From: Sphaerisporangium perillae
GTDB taxonomy: Bacteria; Actinomycetota; Actinomycetes; Streptosporangiales; Streptosporangiaceae
Assembly (NCBI RefSeq): GCF_023276435.1
Contig: NZ_JALLPO010000002.1
Span: 1-64,000, forward strand
Direction: 5' to 3'
DNA: 64,000 bases
Shown here: in pieces, positions 8,305 through 17,092 of the stretch
Layout: every line of letters starts with the position of its first letter
Position numbering within the stretch: position 1 is the stretch's first letter
Translations under genes and position numbers: made by a program
Notes under the pieces: generated by a model
Seen by the model: only the letters and a program-made list of their open reading frames with translations
The model's database searches: none
What the model was told of the DNA's origin: nothing

Positions 8305-8425
8305 TCGAAAAGGGCGAGCGTTCGCATCGTGCTCCTCGGCCAGCCGGTCGAAGATGCGCCTGGCGGTGTGCCACTGCTTGGGCGGCGCGTCCAGGTCGGC
8401 CCGCAGCATCTGATCGATCAGCGGC
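8305..8425 (-). pseudogene. IS21-like transposase fragment
   Basis: The reading SPLIDQMLRADLDAPPKQ, then WHTARRIFDRLAEEHDA, is characteristic of the N-terminal region of IS21-family IstA transposases. Only about 40 codons remain, joined in a single open frame to unrelated IS pieces, and no neighbouring istB is present. It is a relic in a mosaic of at least three IS families. Confidence 0.65.
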
Positions 8426-8429
8426 GACA

Positions 8430-8590
8430 GGCCACCTGCCCCGTAGGACACACCAGCGTGTCCTGGTCTGACACCCACGCCGGCCGCAGCACCCGCACCC
8501 TGCTGGTCCAGATTCGTTTCGCCGCCCAGACCTGCCGATCCTGCCCGCTTCGGCCACGCTGCACCACAGGCCCAGTCGACGCGCTCGAGC
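8430..8590 (+). pseudogene. IS1182-like transposase fragment
   Basis: On the + strand the reading CPVGHTSVSWSDTHAG, then IRFAAQTCRSCPLRPRCTT, matches the cysteine-rich linker of IS1182-family transposases (CxxCPxxxxCT). No start, catalytic residues or ends remain. It lies between IS21-like and IS5-like fragments on the other strand. Confidence 0.6.
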
Positions 8591-8734
8591 GGGATGGCGG
8601 CGTACGTGATCCGGCCACCGAATCGCTCGCGAACGAGGGCGACGGCGCCGGCGAGGAAGTCGTTGACCCGTGCGCTGAGCTCGCCGACCCGCTCGGCCAG
8701 GCGATCCCGCCGAGTCAGCAGCCCGAACACACCG

Positions 8735-8943
8735 CTCACCGCCCACGAGCGGAACCGGTCATAGACCGTGGACCGGGGCCCGTACTCGGCGGCTGGCAGG
8801 TCCCGCCACGGGTTGCCAGTCCGAAACTGCCACATCACCGCGTTGAACTGCCGCCGCAGATCCGGAATCGGGCCTCGCTCACCCAGCGGCAAGTGAGGCT
8901 CGATCAAGGACCACTCCTCATCGGTGAGATCTCCACGCGCCAT
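8735..8943 (-). pseudogene. IS5-family transposase N-terminal fragment
   Basis: MARGDLTDEEWSLIEPHLP, then FRTGNPWRDLPAAEYGPRSTVYDRFRSW, is the N-terminal domain of IS5-family (IS4/IS5, DUF4096-type) transposases. The normal reading breaks off after SGVF. The continuous frame continues to about 8590 into GELSARVNDFLAGAVALVRERFGGR, which is not transposase sequence I recognise and may come from another gene. No catalytic DDE residues remain. Confidence 0.75.
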
Positions 8944-9012
8944 GGCGAAGGCCTACCAAGGCCGCAGACCAGAGCGCAGGCAAATCCCTGTGATCTCAAC
9001 TCCGTAGAGGCT

Positions 9013-10386
9013 CTAGCTGTACGGACGGCTCACGAAACCGTCAGGGCGGACCAGCACCGTCCCGTATGGCCAGCCGTCCACGACGTGCACCGGAACGTCG
9101 GCCTCCACGCCGGGATCGGCCGTGAGTACGCACCACTGCGATCCGACGAGATCTAGCGTGGACACCTCGTCGGACACCCACATGTGCGGCAGGCGGGATC
9201 CCGGCGACCCGTCGAGGTCGAGGGCGACGTCCTCGGTGGAGGGGAGCTCCGCGCCGCCGTACCGGTAGCCCATGTGCACCACCGGCGCGTTGATCGCCCC
9301 CGCTGCCTTGCGCGCCTCCGCCATGTCCTTCCCCCAGTGCAGGGACGGATCGTTGAACCGCAGGCGCGCCTGCTCCATTGTCATGAGGGCCACCGGATGG
9401 CGTTCCGCGTGGTAAGTCTCCAGCAGCTCGGGTCCGGCCTCACCGCGCAGCACGTGCGCGAGTTTCCACGCCAGATTGTGTGTGTCGGCGATGCCGGCGT
9501 TCAGCCCGAACGCGCCCAGTGGGGGGATGGCGTGCGCCGCGTCGCCCACCAGGAAGACCCGCCCGACGGAGAGGCGATCGGCCACCTGGCCCCGCCCCCG
9601 GAACGTCAGCACGCTGCGGATCTCCACCTCGATCGACGGGTCGCCGAGCGCGGTGCGGATGAGTTCCGGAGTCGGCTCCGTGCCGAGGCGGGTGAGGAAG
9701 ACCCACTCGCGTTCGCCGTCGACGGTCACCAGCAGGCCGGTCGCGTCCGGATGCTCGATGTTGCACATGGCGAACGGCTTGCGCGGACGCAGATCAGCGT
9801 CGAACAGGACGCTCGTCGTCTCCTGGCCGAGCACACCGGGGCCGGTGAGGCCGATGTCGAGGATCCGCCGGAGCCGGCTGCGCACACCGTCGGCCGCCAC
9901 CAGATAGCGCGCCCGTACGACACGTCCGTCGGACAGGGTCGCCGTGACGCCGTCGGAGTCCTGCTCGAACGAGTCAAGCGCCACGCCGAACTCCACGTCG
10001 CCCGCCTTGGTGATAAGCACGCGGTCGAACCGGTTCTGCGCGCAGGTGCCGCGGATCCGGGCCGGCGTGTAGATGGTCTCGGCCGCGCCTCTCGTCTTCC
10101 ACGCCACGCCTTCGGTGAAGTCGGCCTCGGCGAGCGTGCGCCCCCTGATCTTCCCCGCCCGCAAATCGACCGCGGCCTCGTTGACCGCCTGCTCCAGGCC
10201 GACCTCGCGCAGGATCTCCACCGACCGCAGCCCGATGCCGGTGGCCCTGGGGTGGTGCGACAGCTCCGGCTTCTCCTCGACGACGAGGGGCTTGACACCG
10301 TGGTGGCGCAACAGCACCGCGAGCATCAGCCCGACGGATCCGCCGCCGGCGATCAAAACATCCGTGGGTACAGTGTGCCCATTCAT
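9013..10386 (-). CDS. FAD-dependent aromatic monooxygenase
   Basis: A 457-residue flavoprotein monooxygenase of the PHBH/TfdB group. VLIAGGGSVGLMLAVLL is the FAD-binding GxGxxG fold, YLVAADGVRSRLRR the DG motif for both FAD and NAD(P)H, and VFLVGDAAHAIPPLGAFGLNAGIADTHNLAWKLA (residues ~285-320) the GD motif. The C-terminal thioredoxin-like domain seen in larger members is present in short form. It would hydroxylate a phenolic or polyketide-like substrate with O2 and NAD(P)H. The ATG at 10386 lies inside a 40-bp operator, which excludes the longer frame reading back into the regulator gene. It is divergent from a TetR regulator that very probably controls it. Confidence 0.92.
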   Translation of the reverse strand: MNGHTVPTDVLIAGGGSVGLMLAVLLRHHGVKPLVVEEKPELSHHPRATGIGLRSVEILREVGLEQAVNEAAVDLRAGKIRGRTLAEADFTEGVAWKTRGAAETIYTPARIRGTCAQNRFDRVLITKAGDVEFGVALDSFEQDSDGVTATLSDGRVVRARYLVAADGVRSRLRRILDIGLTGPGVLGQETTSVLFDADLRPRKPFAMCNIEHPDATGLLVTVDGEREWVFLTRLGTEPTPELIRTALGDPSIEVEIRSVLTFRGRGQVADRLSVGRVFLVGDAAHAIPPLGAFGLNAGIADTHNLAWKLAHVLRGEAGPELLETYHAERHPVALMTMEQARLRFNDPSLHWGKDMAEARKAAGAINAPVVHMGYRYGGAELPSTEDVALDLDGSPGSRLPHMWVSDEVSTLDLVGSQWCVLTADPGVEADVPVHVVDGWPYGTVLVRPDGFVSRPYS

Positions 10387-10403
10387 GGGAACACTGTACC
10401 CAC
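10364..10403. promoter_or_regulatory. TetR-type operator between monooxygenase and regulator
   Basis: Perfect 13-bp arms, GTGGGTACAGTGT and ACACTGTACCCAC, are separated by 14 bp that contain a second small repeat (CCAT-TC-ATGG) and the monooxygenase start codon. One arm lies within the first codons of the monooxygenase, the other between the two genes, 19 bp from the regulator start. Binding would block transcription or initiation in both directions. Confidence 0.75.
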
Positions 10404-10421
10404 TTCGGTAGACTCCTGTCC

Positions 10422-11099
10422 ATGCCACTTGTCTGGGAGCGGGAGCCGTACCGGCCGAAAAGGCAGGCCCTGAGCGTGGAGCGCATCGTGGACGCGTCCG
10501 TCGCCATCGCCGACGCCGAGGGGCTCGACGCGCTGTCGATGCGCCGCGTCGCCGCCGAGCTGTCGACCGGTACGACCTCGCTCTACCGTTACGTGGACAG
10601 CCGCGACGACCTGCTCGACCTCATGGCCGACGCGGTGCAGGACGACCACGTGCCGCTGACGGGAGACTGGCGCGCCGACCTCGAAGCGTACGCCCACCAC
10701 GAGCGCGAGCTGTGGCTGAGGCACACCTGGCTCGCCCCGCTGCTGGCGACCCGGCCATCGCTCGGCCCCAACTGGCTGCGCGGCCTGGAGCACGCCCTCA
10801 CCGCGGCCGCCCCGCTGACCTCCGACATCGCCGACGCGGGCTCGGCCGTCGGACTGATCAGGGACTACGTGCGCGGCGCGGTCATGCGCGAGCTCGCAGA
10901 GAAGGAGACCCAGCGGCGCACAGGTCAGACCGAGGACGAGTGGCGCGCCGACGTCGCCCCCTACATGCGCAAGGTCATCGAGAGCGGCGCATTTCCCCGG
11001 GTCTCGCGCTTTACCGGGTCCGCCGACCTGAGCCCGGCCGAACAGTTCTCGTCCGGCTTGCGCCGCATCCTCACCGGGATCGCGGCCTCTCAGCAGTGA
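10422..11099 (+). CDS. TetR-family regulator
   Basis: A 225-residue regulator. Residues 15-65 contain the HTH (IVDASVAIADAEGLDALSMRRVAAELSTGTTSLYRYVDSRDDLLDLM), and the ligand-binding part resembles the TetR C-terminal type-1 domain (WLAPLLATRPSLGPNWLRGLEHAL). It is transcribed away from the FAD monooxygenase, and the 13-bp inverted repeat between them is the natural binding site, so it is probably a ligand-relieved repressor of the monooxygenase and of itself. After its stop, 11100-11310 holds no gene I can support. Confidence 0.92.
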   Translation: MPLVWEREPYRPKRQALSVERIVDASVAIADAEGLDALSMRRVAAELSTGTTSLYRYVDSRDDLLDLMADAVQDDHVPLTGDWRADLEAYAHHERELWLRHTWLAPLLATRPSLGPNWLRGLEHALTAAAPLTSDIADAGSAVGLIRDYVRGAVMRELAEKETQRRTGQTEDEWRADVAPYMRKVIESGAFPRVSRFTGSADLSPAEQFSSGLRRILTGIAASQQ

Positions 11100-11310
11100 T
11101 CACAGATGAACCGAGGCCGGTCTCGCCCGAACGGGGACCGACGACGCGCAGATCGCCCATACCCTGAGATTCACCGGGCAGCCTCGGCTTCCAGCGCTTC
11201 TCACGCTCTCAGCCGGTGGCCGGGAAGGTGGCTGACCAGCGGGTAAGGCATGTGGAGCGCCCGGTACGTGGAGACACGCACGCCGCGGCGGCGGGCCGGG
11301 GAAACCCATC

Positions 11311-11760
11311 GTGAGCAATCACGACAGGGCGCCCCGGTCCGACCCGAACACGACAGGCCACATCACCCCCGACTGCGGCCTGACCATGTTCCTGCCCGGC
11401 AGCCACCTCCTGCCCAAGCAGCCCGCCATCGCCCCGCGCGCGAACCCGCCCACGGCCACCACCCCCGGCCTAGGCCCATGCGACGTTGTCCTGTTCTGTT
11501 CTGTCCTGTTCGAGAACCGCACCTGGCACGCCGGCGGCATCAACACCTCCGGCCGGCCACGCATCGCCGTCATGCTGCAGTACGGCTACCGCTGGCTCCA
11601 GCCCGTCGACGACCCCGCACCGCACCTCCTGCAGCGCACCGGCCTCGACCTCGATCACCCGCCAACTCCTCGGCAGCCCCGACCGTAACCCCGACGGCTC
11701 CCTCGCCGCTGGCGGCGCCGGCGCCGCCAGCGCCGCCCCCTGCGCCAGTGGCAGGCCGCC
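11311..11760 (+). pseudogene. phytanoyl-CoA dioxygenase family relic
   Basis: The C-terminal half of a PhyH-like Fe(II)/2-oxoglutarate dioxygenase: CGLTMFLPGSHLLPKQ, FENRTWHAGGINTSGRPRI (with the distal iron-binding histidine) and MLQYGYRWLQPVDD. The N-terminal half with the HxD pair is missing. GDVVLF has become DVVLFCSVLF through a duplicated CTGTTCTGTTCTGTCCTGTT-like stretch near 11490-11510, and the last part (LLGSPDRNPDGSLA) is in another frame from about 11660. Three separate lesions make it a decayed gene. Confidence 0.75.
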
Positions 11761-11877
11761 GCCTCCTCATGACCCACCAGCAAGCGATCTCATCCCCAGC
11801 TACAGAGTCCCGTCATATCCGCAGATCAAGGGCATATCCGACGAAAGTTTCGTCAGGACTACCGGGACCCCTCTTCA

Positions 11878-11948
11878 CCGCCGGCCCCGGCCCGGAAGGT
11901 CTTCAGCCGGTTGATCGCCCGCTCGAGAACGTCGCGCACATCACGAGG
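11878..11948 (-). pseudogene. IS5-like transposase C-terminal scrap
   Basis: The reading DVRDVLERAINRLKTFRAG is the end-of-protein signature of IS5-group transposases (VERxINRLKxFR). Only about 20 codons remain, directly after the MarR stop codon. It marks an old insertion. Confidence 0.5.
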
Positions 11949-12386
11949 TCAGCGGGGTGGCAGCAGGCCGAGCGTGCCGGCGGCCGCAGTCAGCGTTTTG
12001 CGCAGCTCGCCTTCCCTCCCCGGCTCAAGTGCGCCAAGGAGCTCGGCGTCCACCTGCGCGGCGGCCAGCGCGGCGGACCGGCCGAGTTCGCGTCCCTTGT
12101 CGGTGATCTCGACGACTTGCCTGCGGCGGTCGGCCGTGTCGCGCACCCGCCGTACCGCGCCCAGGGCCTCCAACTCGTCCAGCATGTCGACCACGACGCT
12201 GGGGGCCACGCTGATGGTCTTGGCGAGCGCGAGCTGGCCGAGCGGCGCGCCGGCCAGCAGCTGGAGCACCGCGCAGTGTCGGGGGCGCAGGCCTAGAGGC
12301 GCGAGATGGACCGCGAACCGCTCGGACGCCACCTGCCCCAGCTTGCTCAGCAGGAAAGCGAGGCTGTCGGTCACTTGCGGCGCCAT
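11949..12386 (-). CDS. MarR-family regulator
   Basis: About 145 residues: LGLRPRHCAVLQLLAGAPLGQLALAKTISVAPSVVVDMLDELEALGAVRRVRDTADRRRQVVEITDKGREL is a complete MarR winged helix with the DxRR wing. I start at the ATG at 12386 (MAPQVTDSLAF); an alternative ATG at 12410 would add eight residues. It is divergent from a small membrane protein and a 15-bp imperfect palindrome lies between them, so it probably represses that gene. Confidence 0.88.
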   Translation of the reverse strand: MAPQVTDSLAFLLSKLGQVASERFAVHLAPLGLRPRHCAVLQLLAGAPLGQLALAKTISVAPSVVVDMLDELEALGAVRRVRDTADRRRQVVEITDKGRELGRSAALAAAQVDAELLGALEPGREGELRKTLTAAAGTLGLLPPR

Positions 12387-12410
12387 GGCCACGATGCTAG
12401 CGTGCCCCAT

Positions 12411-12830
12411 ATGATTAGGTTACCGAATGATTCTGTTAGCGATCGATTTTCGCGTGCGTTCGCCCTGACCGTGGCGGCCGTGACCGTCCTGACGTCGGGG
12501 TACTTCACCGTCGCCGGGCTCGTCGCGCCCGGAGTCCTCGTCCCCGGCGGGGAGTCCTCGGCGCCGCGCGTGTTCGCCGCATATATGGCCGCGCGGAGCA
12601 TCGTGCTGCTCGGTGGCCTGACCTTGTTCGCGGCACTGCGGGCCTGGCGACCACTGGCGCTGCTGCTCGGCCTGAACGCGGGAGTCCAGTTGATCGACGC
12701 CGTGATCGGCGCCGCACACCACCAGTTCGCCCAGACCGCCGGGCCGGCCTGCTTCACCCTCCTGCTGGCCGCCGCCGCACTGGGCCTGGCCCGCACCCCG
12801 CGCGGCGTGGTCACCTCCCACGCGCATTGA
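12411..12830 (+). CDS. small four-helix membrane protein
   Basis: Up to 139 residues with four hydrophobic segments (about FALTVAAVTVLTSGYFTVAGL, FAAYMAARSIVLLGGLTLFAAL, LALLLGLNAGVQLIDAVIGA, ACFTLLLAAAALGLA), resembling the DUF4267 kind of small integral membrane protein. Function is unknown. The ATG at 12411 abuts the MarR gene's upstream ATG and lies within the putative operator; a start a few codons in is possible. Regulation by the divergent MarR protein is inferred. Confidence 0.7.
   Translation: MIRLPNDSVSDRFSRAFALTVAAVTVLTSGYFTVAGLVAPGVLVPGGESSAPRVFAAYMAARSIVLLGGLTLFAALRAWRPLALLLGLNAGVQLIDAVIGAAHHQFAQTAGPACFTLLLAAAALGLARTPRGVVTSHAH
12414..12428. promoter_or_regulatory. candidate MarR operator
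   Basis: ATTAGGTTACCGAAT is a 15-bp palindrome with one mismatched pair, AT-rich against a GC-rich background, located in the divergent gap between a MarR regulator and its neighbour. Size and symmetry suit a MarR dimer. Confidence 0.5.
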
Positions 12831-12961
12831 GCGGCGGCTTCTTGCCGAAGGCGCCGATCTGCGCGACCAGGTTGATCAGGGGGCTGTATCCGAAGGGCGT
12901 GGGGCAGTCCTCCTTGGCGATCCCCTTCACGACGGGTGGTCAGCGGGGTGCACGGGGCGGG

Positions 12962-14098
12962 TCAGCGGACCGGCCGGAAGAACGCGCGGATATCAGTGAC
13001 CAGCAGGTCCGGTGCTTCCATCGCGGCGAAGTGGCCGCCCCGGTCGAACTCCGACCAGTGGACCACGTTGTGCTCGCGTTCGGCGACGCGGCGGATCCCG
13101 GCGTCGCCCGGGAAGACCGCCACCCCGGTGGGAACATCGGACTTCTCGACGGGCCGGCCCCAGTCGGTCGAGCCCTCCTTGTAGAGGCGGGCTGACGACC
13201 CCGCGGTGCCCGTGAGCCAATAGATAGTGACGTCGGTGAGCATCTGGTCGCGGTCCACGGCCTCTTCAGGGAGGTCGTGAGCGGGGTCGGTCCACTCCTT
13301 GAACTTCTCCACGATCCAGGTCAGCTGACCGGCGGGGGAGTCGTGCAGGCCGAAGGCCAGCGTCTGCGGGCGGGTGGACTGGATCATGGCGTAGCCCGAG
13401 CGGTCATGGTCCGAGTAGAGGGCCAGCCGGGCCTGCTCTGCCTGTGTGAGACCTTCCAGCTCGTCGGGTTCGAAGGTCGGGAAGCCCAGAGCGCCGTTGA
13501 CGTGGACGCCGATGACGTTGTCCGGGGCGACACGGCCGAGCTCGGGAGAGACCACCGAGCCGGTGTCGCCTCCCTGGGCGCCGTACCGGTCGTAGCCGAG
13601 GCGGCTCATCAGCTCGGCCCAGGCTCGGGCCACCCGGCGCAGGTTCCAGCCGGTCTCGCGGGTGGGGCCGGAGAACCCGAAGCCGGGGAGGGAGGGCGCC
13701 ACCACATGGAAGGCGTCGGCCGGGTCGCCGCCGTGGGTGCGGGGGTCGGTGAGCGGGCCGATGATCTTCATGAACTCGGCGATCGAACCGGGCCAGCCGT
13801 GCGTGAGGATCAGCGGGAGCGCGTCCGGCTCGGGAGAGCGGACGTGCAGGAAATGGATGTTCTGGCCGTCGATTTCAGTGGTGAACTGCGGGTACTCGTT
13901 GAGCGCCGTCTCCTGCCTCCGCCAGTCGTACGCCGTCCGCCAGTACTCGGCCAGCTCCTTCGCGTACGAGGACGGGACGCCGTACGACCAGCCGGTGCCG
14001 GGCAGCTCGTCCGGCCAGCGGGTGCGGGCCAGGCGGTCGCGGAGGTCGTCCAGGTCGGCCTGCGGGATATCGATGCGGAACGGGTTGATTTTCGCCAT
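12962..14098 (-). CDS. epoxide hydrolase (EHN-type alpha/beta hydrolase)
   Basis: About 378 residues. The N-terminal [25 protein letters not shown] is the epoxide hydrolase N-terminal domain, HGWPGS the oxyanion loop, GAQGGDTGS contains the nucleophilic aspartate (GGDxGS), and [13 protein letters not shown] near the C-terminus the catalytic histidine. It hydrolyses epoxides to diols through an ester intermediate, as in microsomal-type enzymes and many actinomycete homologues. The start at 14098 (MAKINPF) is preferred over 14104. Divergent from it, 63 bp away, is a truncated YafY-type regulator that may once have controlled it. Confidence 0.92.
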   Translation of the reverse strand: MAKINPFRIDIPQADLDDLRDRLARTRWPDELPGTGWSYGVPSSYAKELAEYWRTAYDWRRQETALNEYPQFTTEIDGQNIHFLHVRSPEPDALPLILTHGWPGSIAEFMKIIGPLTDPRTHGGDPADAFHVVAPSLPGFGFSGPTRETGWNLRRVARAWAELMSRLGYDRYGAQGGDTGSVVSPELGRVAPDNVIGVHVNGALGFPTFEPDELEGLTQAEQARLALYSDHDRSGYAMIQSTRPQTLAFGLHDSPAGQLTWIVEKFKEWTDPAHDLPEEAVDRDQMLTDVTIYWLTGTAGSSARLYKEGSTDWGRPVEKSDVPTGVAVFPGDAGIRRVAEREHNVVHWSEFDRGGHFAAMEAPDLLVTDIRAFFRPVR

Positions 14099-14161
14099 GC
14101 CCAAGACTTTAGGAGCCGCTTAGGACGGGTTCGGTCCTAGGTTGCGGGCAAGATTGAAAGC

Positions 14162-14329
14162 ATGTTGGAGACCTCGGCTCGACTCCTCAGATTGCTGTCC
14201 CTCCTGCAGACCCACCGGGACTGGTCCGGCGCGGAGCCGGCGGAGCGGCTCGGCGTCACGATGCGGACCGTACGGCGGGATGTGGACCGGCCGCGGGAAC
14301 TGGGCTATCCCGTGCACGCCTCGGCCTGA
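14162..14329 (+). pseudogene. truncated YafY/WYL-type HTH regulator
   Basis: Fifty-five codons: LLRLLSLLQTHRDWSGAEPAERLGV, then TMRTVRRDVDRPRELGYPVHA, is the N-terminal HTH of YafY-type regulators, which continue for ~250 more residues with a WYL domain. The reading ends at a TGA where the family normally continues with a glycine-rich turn, and no WYL sequence follows. The 150 bp after it hold nothing recognisable. It is either a gene remnant or a stand-alone HTH; decay is more likely. Confidence 0.65.
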
Positions 14330-14478
14330 GTATTCAACGACGCCACTGCGCGACATTCTCATGCACCACGTGCTGCTTTGATCGAATGCTGAACCATTGA
14401 TCAGGCGAAATGCCCCGTCGCTCATGCATGGTTTCCTTCCGTGGCCATGCCGTTTCCTGTGGTGGACGTGACCCGGCC

Positions 14479-15162
14479 TCAGGGTTCGCGGGCGCGGAGG
14501 TACGCGTCCAGGTCGGCGGCGCCCTTGAGCATGGCGCGGCCCCGGGCGGACAGGCGGGCCTGCCAGTCGCGCAGGGTCGACTCCAGCGGGGCGACGCCTC
14601 CGGCGGAGCGGACCTGAGCGATCAGCGGGGCGATCTGCTCCAGCAGGTAGCCGCCCCGCCTGAGCTGGTGGGCCAGCCGGACGTCCCGTACGTCGGCCGC
14701 GCTGTAGATCCGGTAGCCCGTCTGCGGATCGCGGCGCGGCCGGACCAGCCCGGCGTTCTCCCATTTGCGCAGGGTGGCAGGGCGGAGGCCGAGCCTCCTG
14801 GCCAGGGGGCCGATGAACGTGTCGCCGCGCTCCTGCGGCACGGGCGCCAGATCGCGGAGCGCGGCTTCGACGGCCTGGAGCGTACGGCGGTCGTCGAGGA
14901 GTTGGCCGTGGCTCTCGTCGATGAGCCGCAGCGCGTCCTCGGTGGCACCCCGGTTGACCGCCTGCATGATCGACGTGGCCGACTGGTGACCGTGCCCGGG
15001 CACGAGGGCGAGGAACGCGCGCAGGGCTTGCGCGTGCAGCGGCGTATAGGTGCGATAGCCGTGGACGGTGCGTTCGGCGGCGGGCAGGATGCCGGCGTCC
15101 TCGTAGTTCCTGATCGCCTGGGTGGACAGGCCGTGCTCGCGCGCCAGGTCCACTGGCCTCAT
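14479..15162 (-). CDS. TioE-like MerR regulator with two HTH domains
   Basis: A 227-residue regulator with two MerR helix-turn-helix domains in tandem: residues 1-40 (MRPVDLAREHGLSTQAIRNYEDAGILP, GYRTYTP) and ~115-150 (IGPLARRLGLRPATLRKWENAGLVRP, GYRIYSAADVRDVRL). This is the layout of TioE-type regulators, named after a protein in the thiocoraline cluster. Its start is 90 bp from the divergent erythromycin esterase gene, which it probably controls. No ligand-binding domain is attached beyond the helices. Confidence 0.88.
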   Translation of the reverse strand: MRPVDLAREHGLSTQAIRNYEDAGILPAAERTVHGYRTYTPLHAQALRAFLALVPGHGHQSATSIMQAVNRGATEDALRLIDESHGQLLDDRRTLQAVEAALRDLAPVPQERGDTFIGPLARRLGLRPATLRKWENAGLVRPRRDPQTGYRIYSAADVRDVRLAHQLRRGGYLLEQIAPLIAQVRSAGGVAPLESTLRDWQARLSARGRAMLKGAADLDAYLRAREP

Positions 15163-15252
15163 GGATGCATCACCGATTGAAGGTCCATCGCGAAGAGAGC
15201 GGGGATTTCATGGAAAAGTTTACACCGAGAGTTCAGCGATACCGTTGAAGGT

Positions 15253-16419
15253 ATGGATATCAAGGACACGGCCCGGCCGCTCGATGGCGCGGGCGTCTCG
15301 GCGTTCCTCCGGTCGCTTCCCGCCAAGCCCCTGCTGCTCGGCCTGGGCGAGGCCAGGCACTTCGTGGGGGAGCTGGGCGAACTGCGCAACGAGATCTTCC
15401 GGCATCTGGTCGAGCACGAGGGCTACCGGTCCTTCGCCATCGAGAGCGACTGCCTCAGGGGCCTCGTGGTGGACGACTACATCACGACGGGCGCGGACAC
15501 GCTCGATGACGTCATGGAACGCGGCTTCAGCCACGGCTTCGGCGCGTCACCGGCCAACCGCGAGCTCGTGCGCTGGATGCGCGCGTACAACGAGGAGCAT
15601 GACGAAAAGCTCCGGTTCTTCGGCTTCGACGGCCCTCTGGAGTATTGGGCCGAGAGCCCGCGCCAGGCGCTCACCGCCCTCTACGCCCTCCTCGACGGCC
15701 CCCTCCCCTGCACCATGGAAACCCTCGACGCGCTGCTCGGCCCGGACGACCGGTGGACGAACGAGGCCACGGTCATGGACCCGTCCCAGTCGATCGGCCA
15801 GTCCGCCGACGCCCAGCGGGTGCGGCTGCTTGCCGACGACCTGGTGGCACTGCTCGACACTCAGGTGCCGCGGCTGAGCGCGGAGGACAGGGAGCGGGCG
15901 GCGCTGTACGGGCGCACCGCCGTCGGCCTGCTCCGCTACCACCACTGGATGGCCGACACGTCCCCGGCCCGGATAGGCAGGCTGTCGGCCCTACGGGACG
16001 CGATGATGGCCGCCAACCTGCGCGCCGTCGCCGGGCAAGGCCCCGCCCTGGTCTTCTGCCACAACCTCCACCTGCAGCGGAACAAGAGCCTCATGCCGTT
16101 CGGCGGCCAGACGCTGGAGTGGTGGAGCGCGGGGGCGATCACCGAAGCGCACCTGGGCGACCGGTACGCCTTCCTGGCCTCCGCCCTCGGCATGGTCGGC
16201 GACAACACCCCGCCCCCGGACACCGTCGAGGGCATCCTGTCCACGCTCCCGTGGGACCACTCTCTCATCGACGCCCGCCGCCTGGCCGACGCCATCACGA
16301 AGCCCGCCCCGCGTACCTCCCCCGATTTCGCCTATTTCCCGCTGGACCCGGCCCAGCTCAACATGATCGACGGCATCGTCTTCCTCAAGCAGGCTGTCAG
16401 GCTGAAAAAGCTGGGTTGA
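15253..16419 (+). CDS. erythromycin esterase family protein
   Basis: A 388-residue protein of the Ere family: LLLGLGEARHFVGELGELRNEIFRHLVEHEGYRSFAIESDC carries the GExxH-type active site with its histidine, and SHGFGASPANRELVRWMRAYNEE, FFGFDGP and LVFCHNLHLQRNKS complete the conserved regions. EreA and EreB hydrolyse the macrolactone of 14-membered macrolides without metal; many genomic homologues act on other or unknown esters, so macrolide resistance is a possibility and not a conclusion. It is divergent from a TioE-like regulator and followed by a strong hairpin. Confidence 0.88.
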   Translation: MDIKDTARPLDGAGVSAFLRSLPAKPLLLGLGEARHFVGELGELRNEIFRHLVEHEGYRSFAIESDCLRGLVVDDYITTGADTLDDVMERGFSHGFGASPANRELVRWMRAYNEEHDEKLRFFGFDGPLEYWAESPRQALTALYALLDGPLPCTMETLDALLGPDDRWTNEATVMDPSQSIGQSADAQRVRLLADDLVALLDTQVPRLSAEDRERAALYGRTAVGLLRYHHWMADTSPARIGRLSALRDAMMAANLRAVAGQGPALVFCHNLHLQRNKSLMPFGGQTLEWWSAGAITEAHLGDRYAFLASALGMVGDNTPPPDTVEGILSTLPWDHSLIDARRLADAITKPAPRTSPDFAYFPLDPAQLNMIDGIVFLKQAVRLKKLG

Positions 16420-16422
16420 CAG

Positions 16423-16458
16423 GCGCGTGCGTGTCAGGCTCTGCTGACAGGCACGCGC
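16423..16458 (+). terminator. hairpin after erythromycin esterase gene
   Basis: GCGCGTGCGTGTCAG and CTGACAGGCACGCGC pair as 15-bp arms with one mismatch around a 6-base loop, starting three bases after the stop codon. No T-run follows, so it is an actinomycete-type hairpin terminator or an mRNA-end stabiliser. Confidence 0.6.
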
Positions 16459-16502
16459 ATCAATCACACCATCCATGCCCGCCCCCTCATCGAAGGGGGT
16501 CC

Positions 16503-16955
16503 CTAGATGCTCCCGATCCGGAGTACGACCGGCTGGACCCCGGTGCCCTGGAGGCTGTGCGTGGTGAGTGGCTCGACCGCCTTCTTGAAGGCGATGATCA
16601 GGTGCGGCAGGTCCGCGGTGGGCAGCGCGAGCTCCTCGTGCCAGCGGGTCTCGGTCCGGCCGATGTAGACGCCGAGGCTGCTGGCGACGGCGAACCTGCG
16701 GACGCCCCAGGTGCGGGCGGCGTCCAGCGCGTTGAGCAGGCCGGTTGTGTCCGTGCGGAAGAAGTCGACCGGGTCTTCGCCGGGGATGCTGCCGGCGAGG
16801 TGGACGATGTCGCTGATGTCGTGGCGACCGGCGAGGGCGAGGAAGGCGTCCCGGTCGGTGACGTCGAGGGGTTCCACGGTGACCCGGCCGGCGAGGAACG
16901 ACGGAACCTCGGTCCGGCGGTGCGTGGTGACGACGACCTCGTGTCCGAGGTCCCC
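16503..16955 (-). pseudogene. NAD-dependent epimerase/dehydratase fragment
   Basis: About 150 codons of a short-chain NAD(P)-dependent epimerase: GHEVVVTTHRR, VTVEPLDVTDRDAFLALAGRHD, IVHLAGSIPGEDP, FAVASSLGVYIG and a C-terminal VVLRIGSI. The first glycine-rich Rossmann strand (GxxGxxG) is missing, because the preceding DNA on this strand is unrelated, and the sugar-binding C-terminal third is absent. Truncated at both ends. The frame happens to be open for 1.8 kb on this strand across the transporter genes; that reading is a shadow. Confidence 0.75.
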
Positions 16956-17092
16956 GCACCCCGCGCGGCCACGCGCTGCGCCCGGCCTTCCCCCGAGGGC
17001 CGCGTGCAAGGCCGGTCCGGTGACCGCGACCGCCGGGCGGAAGGTCGCGGCACGGCCGGGCGAAGGCCTCACGCTCACCACCGCGACGAGGG

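Noticed and set aside
12821-12938. 39-codon - strand reading with GTG start (CPTPFGYSPLINLVAQIGAFG)
   Set aside because: Looks protein-like but too short, no ribosome site and no family I recognise; may be a gene scrap.
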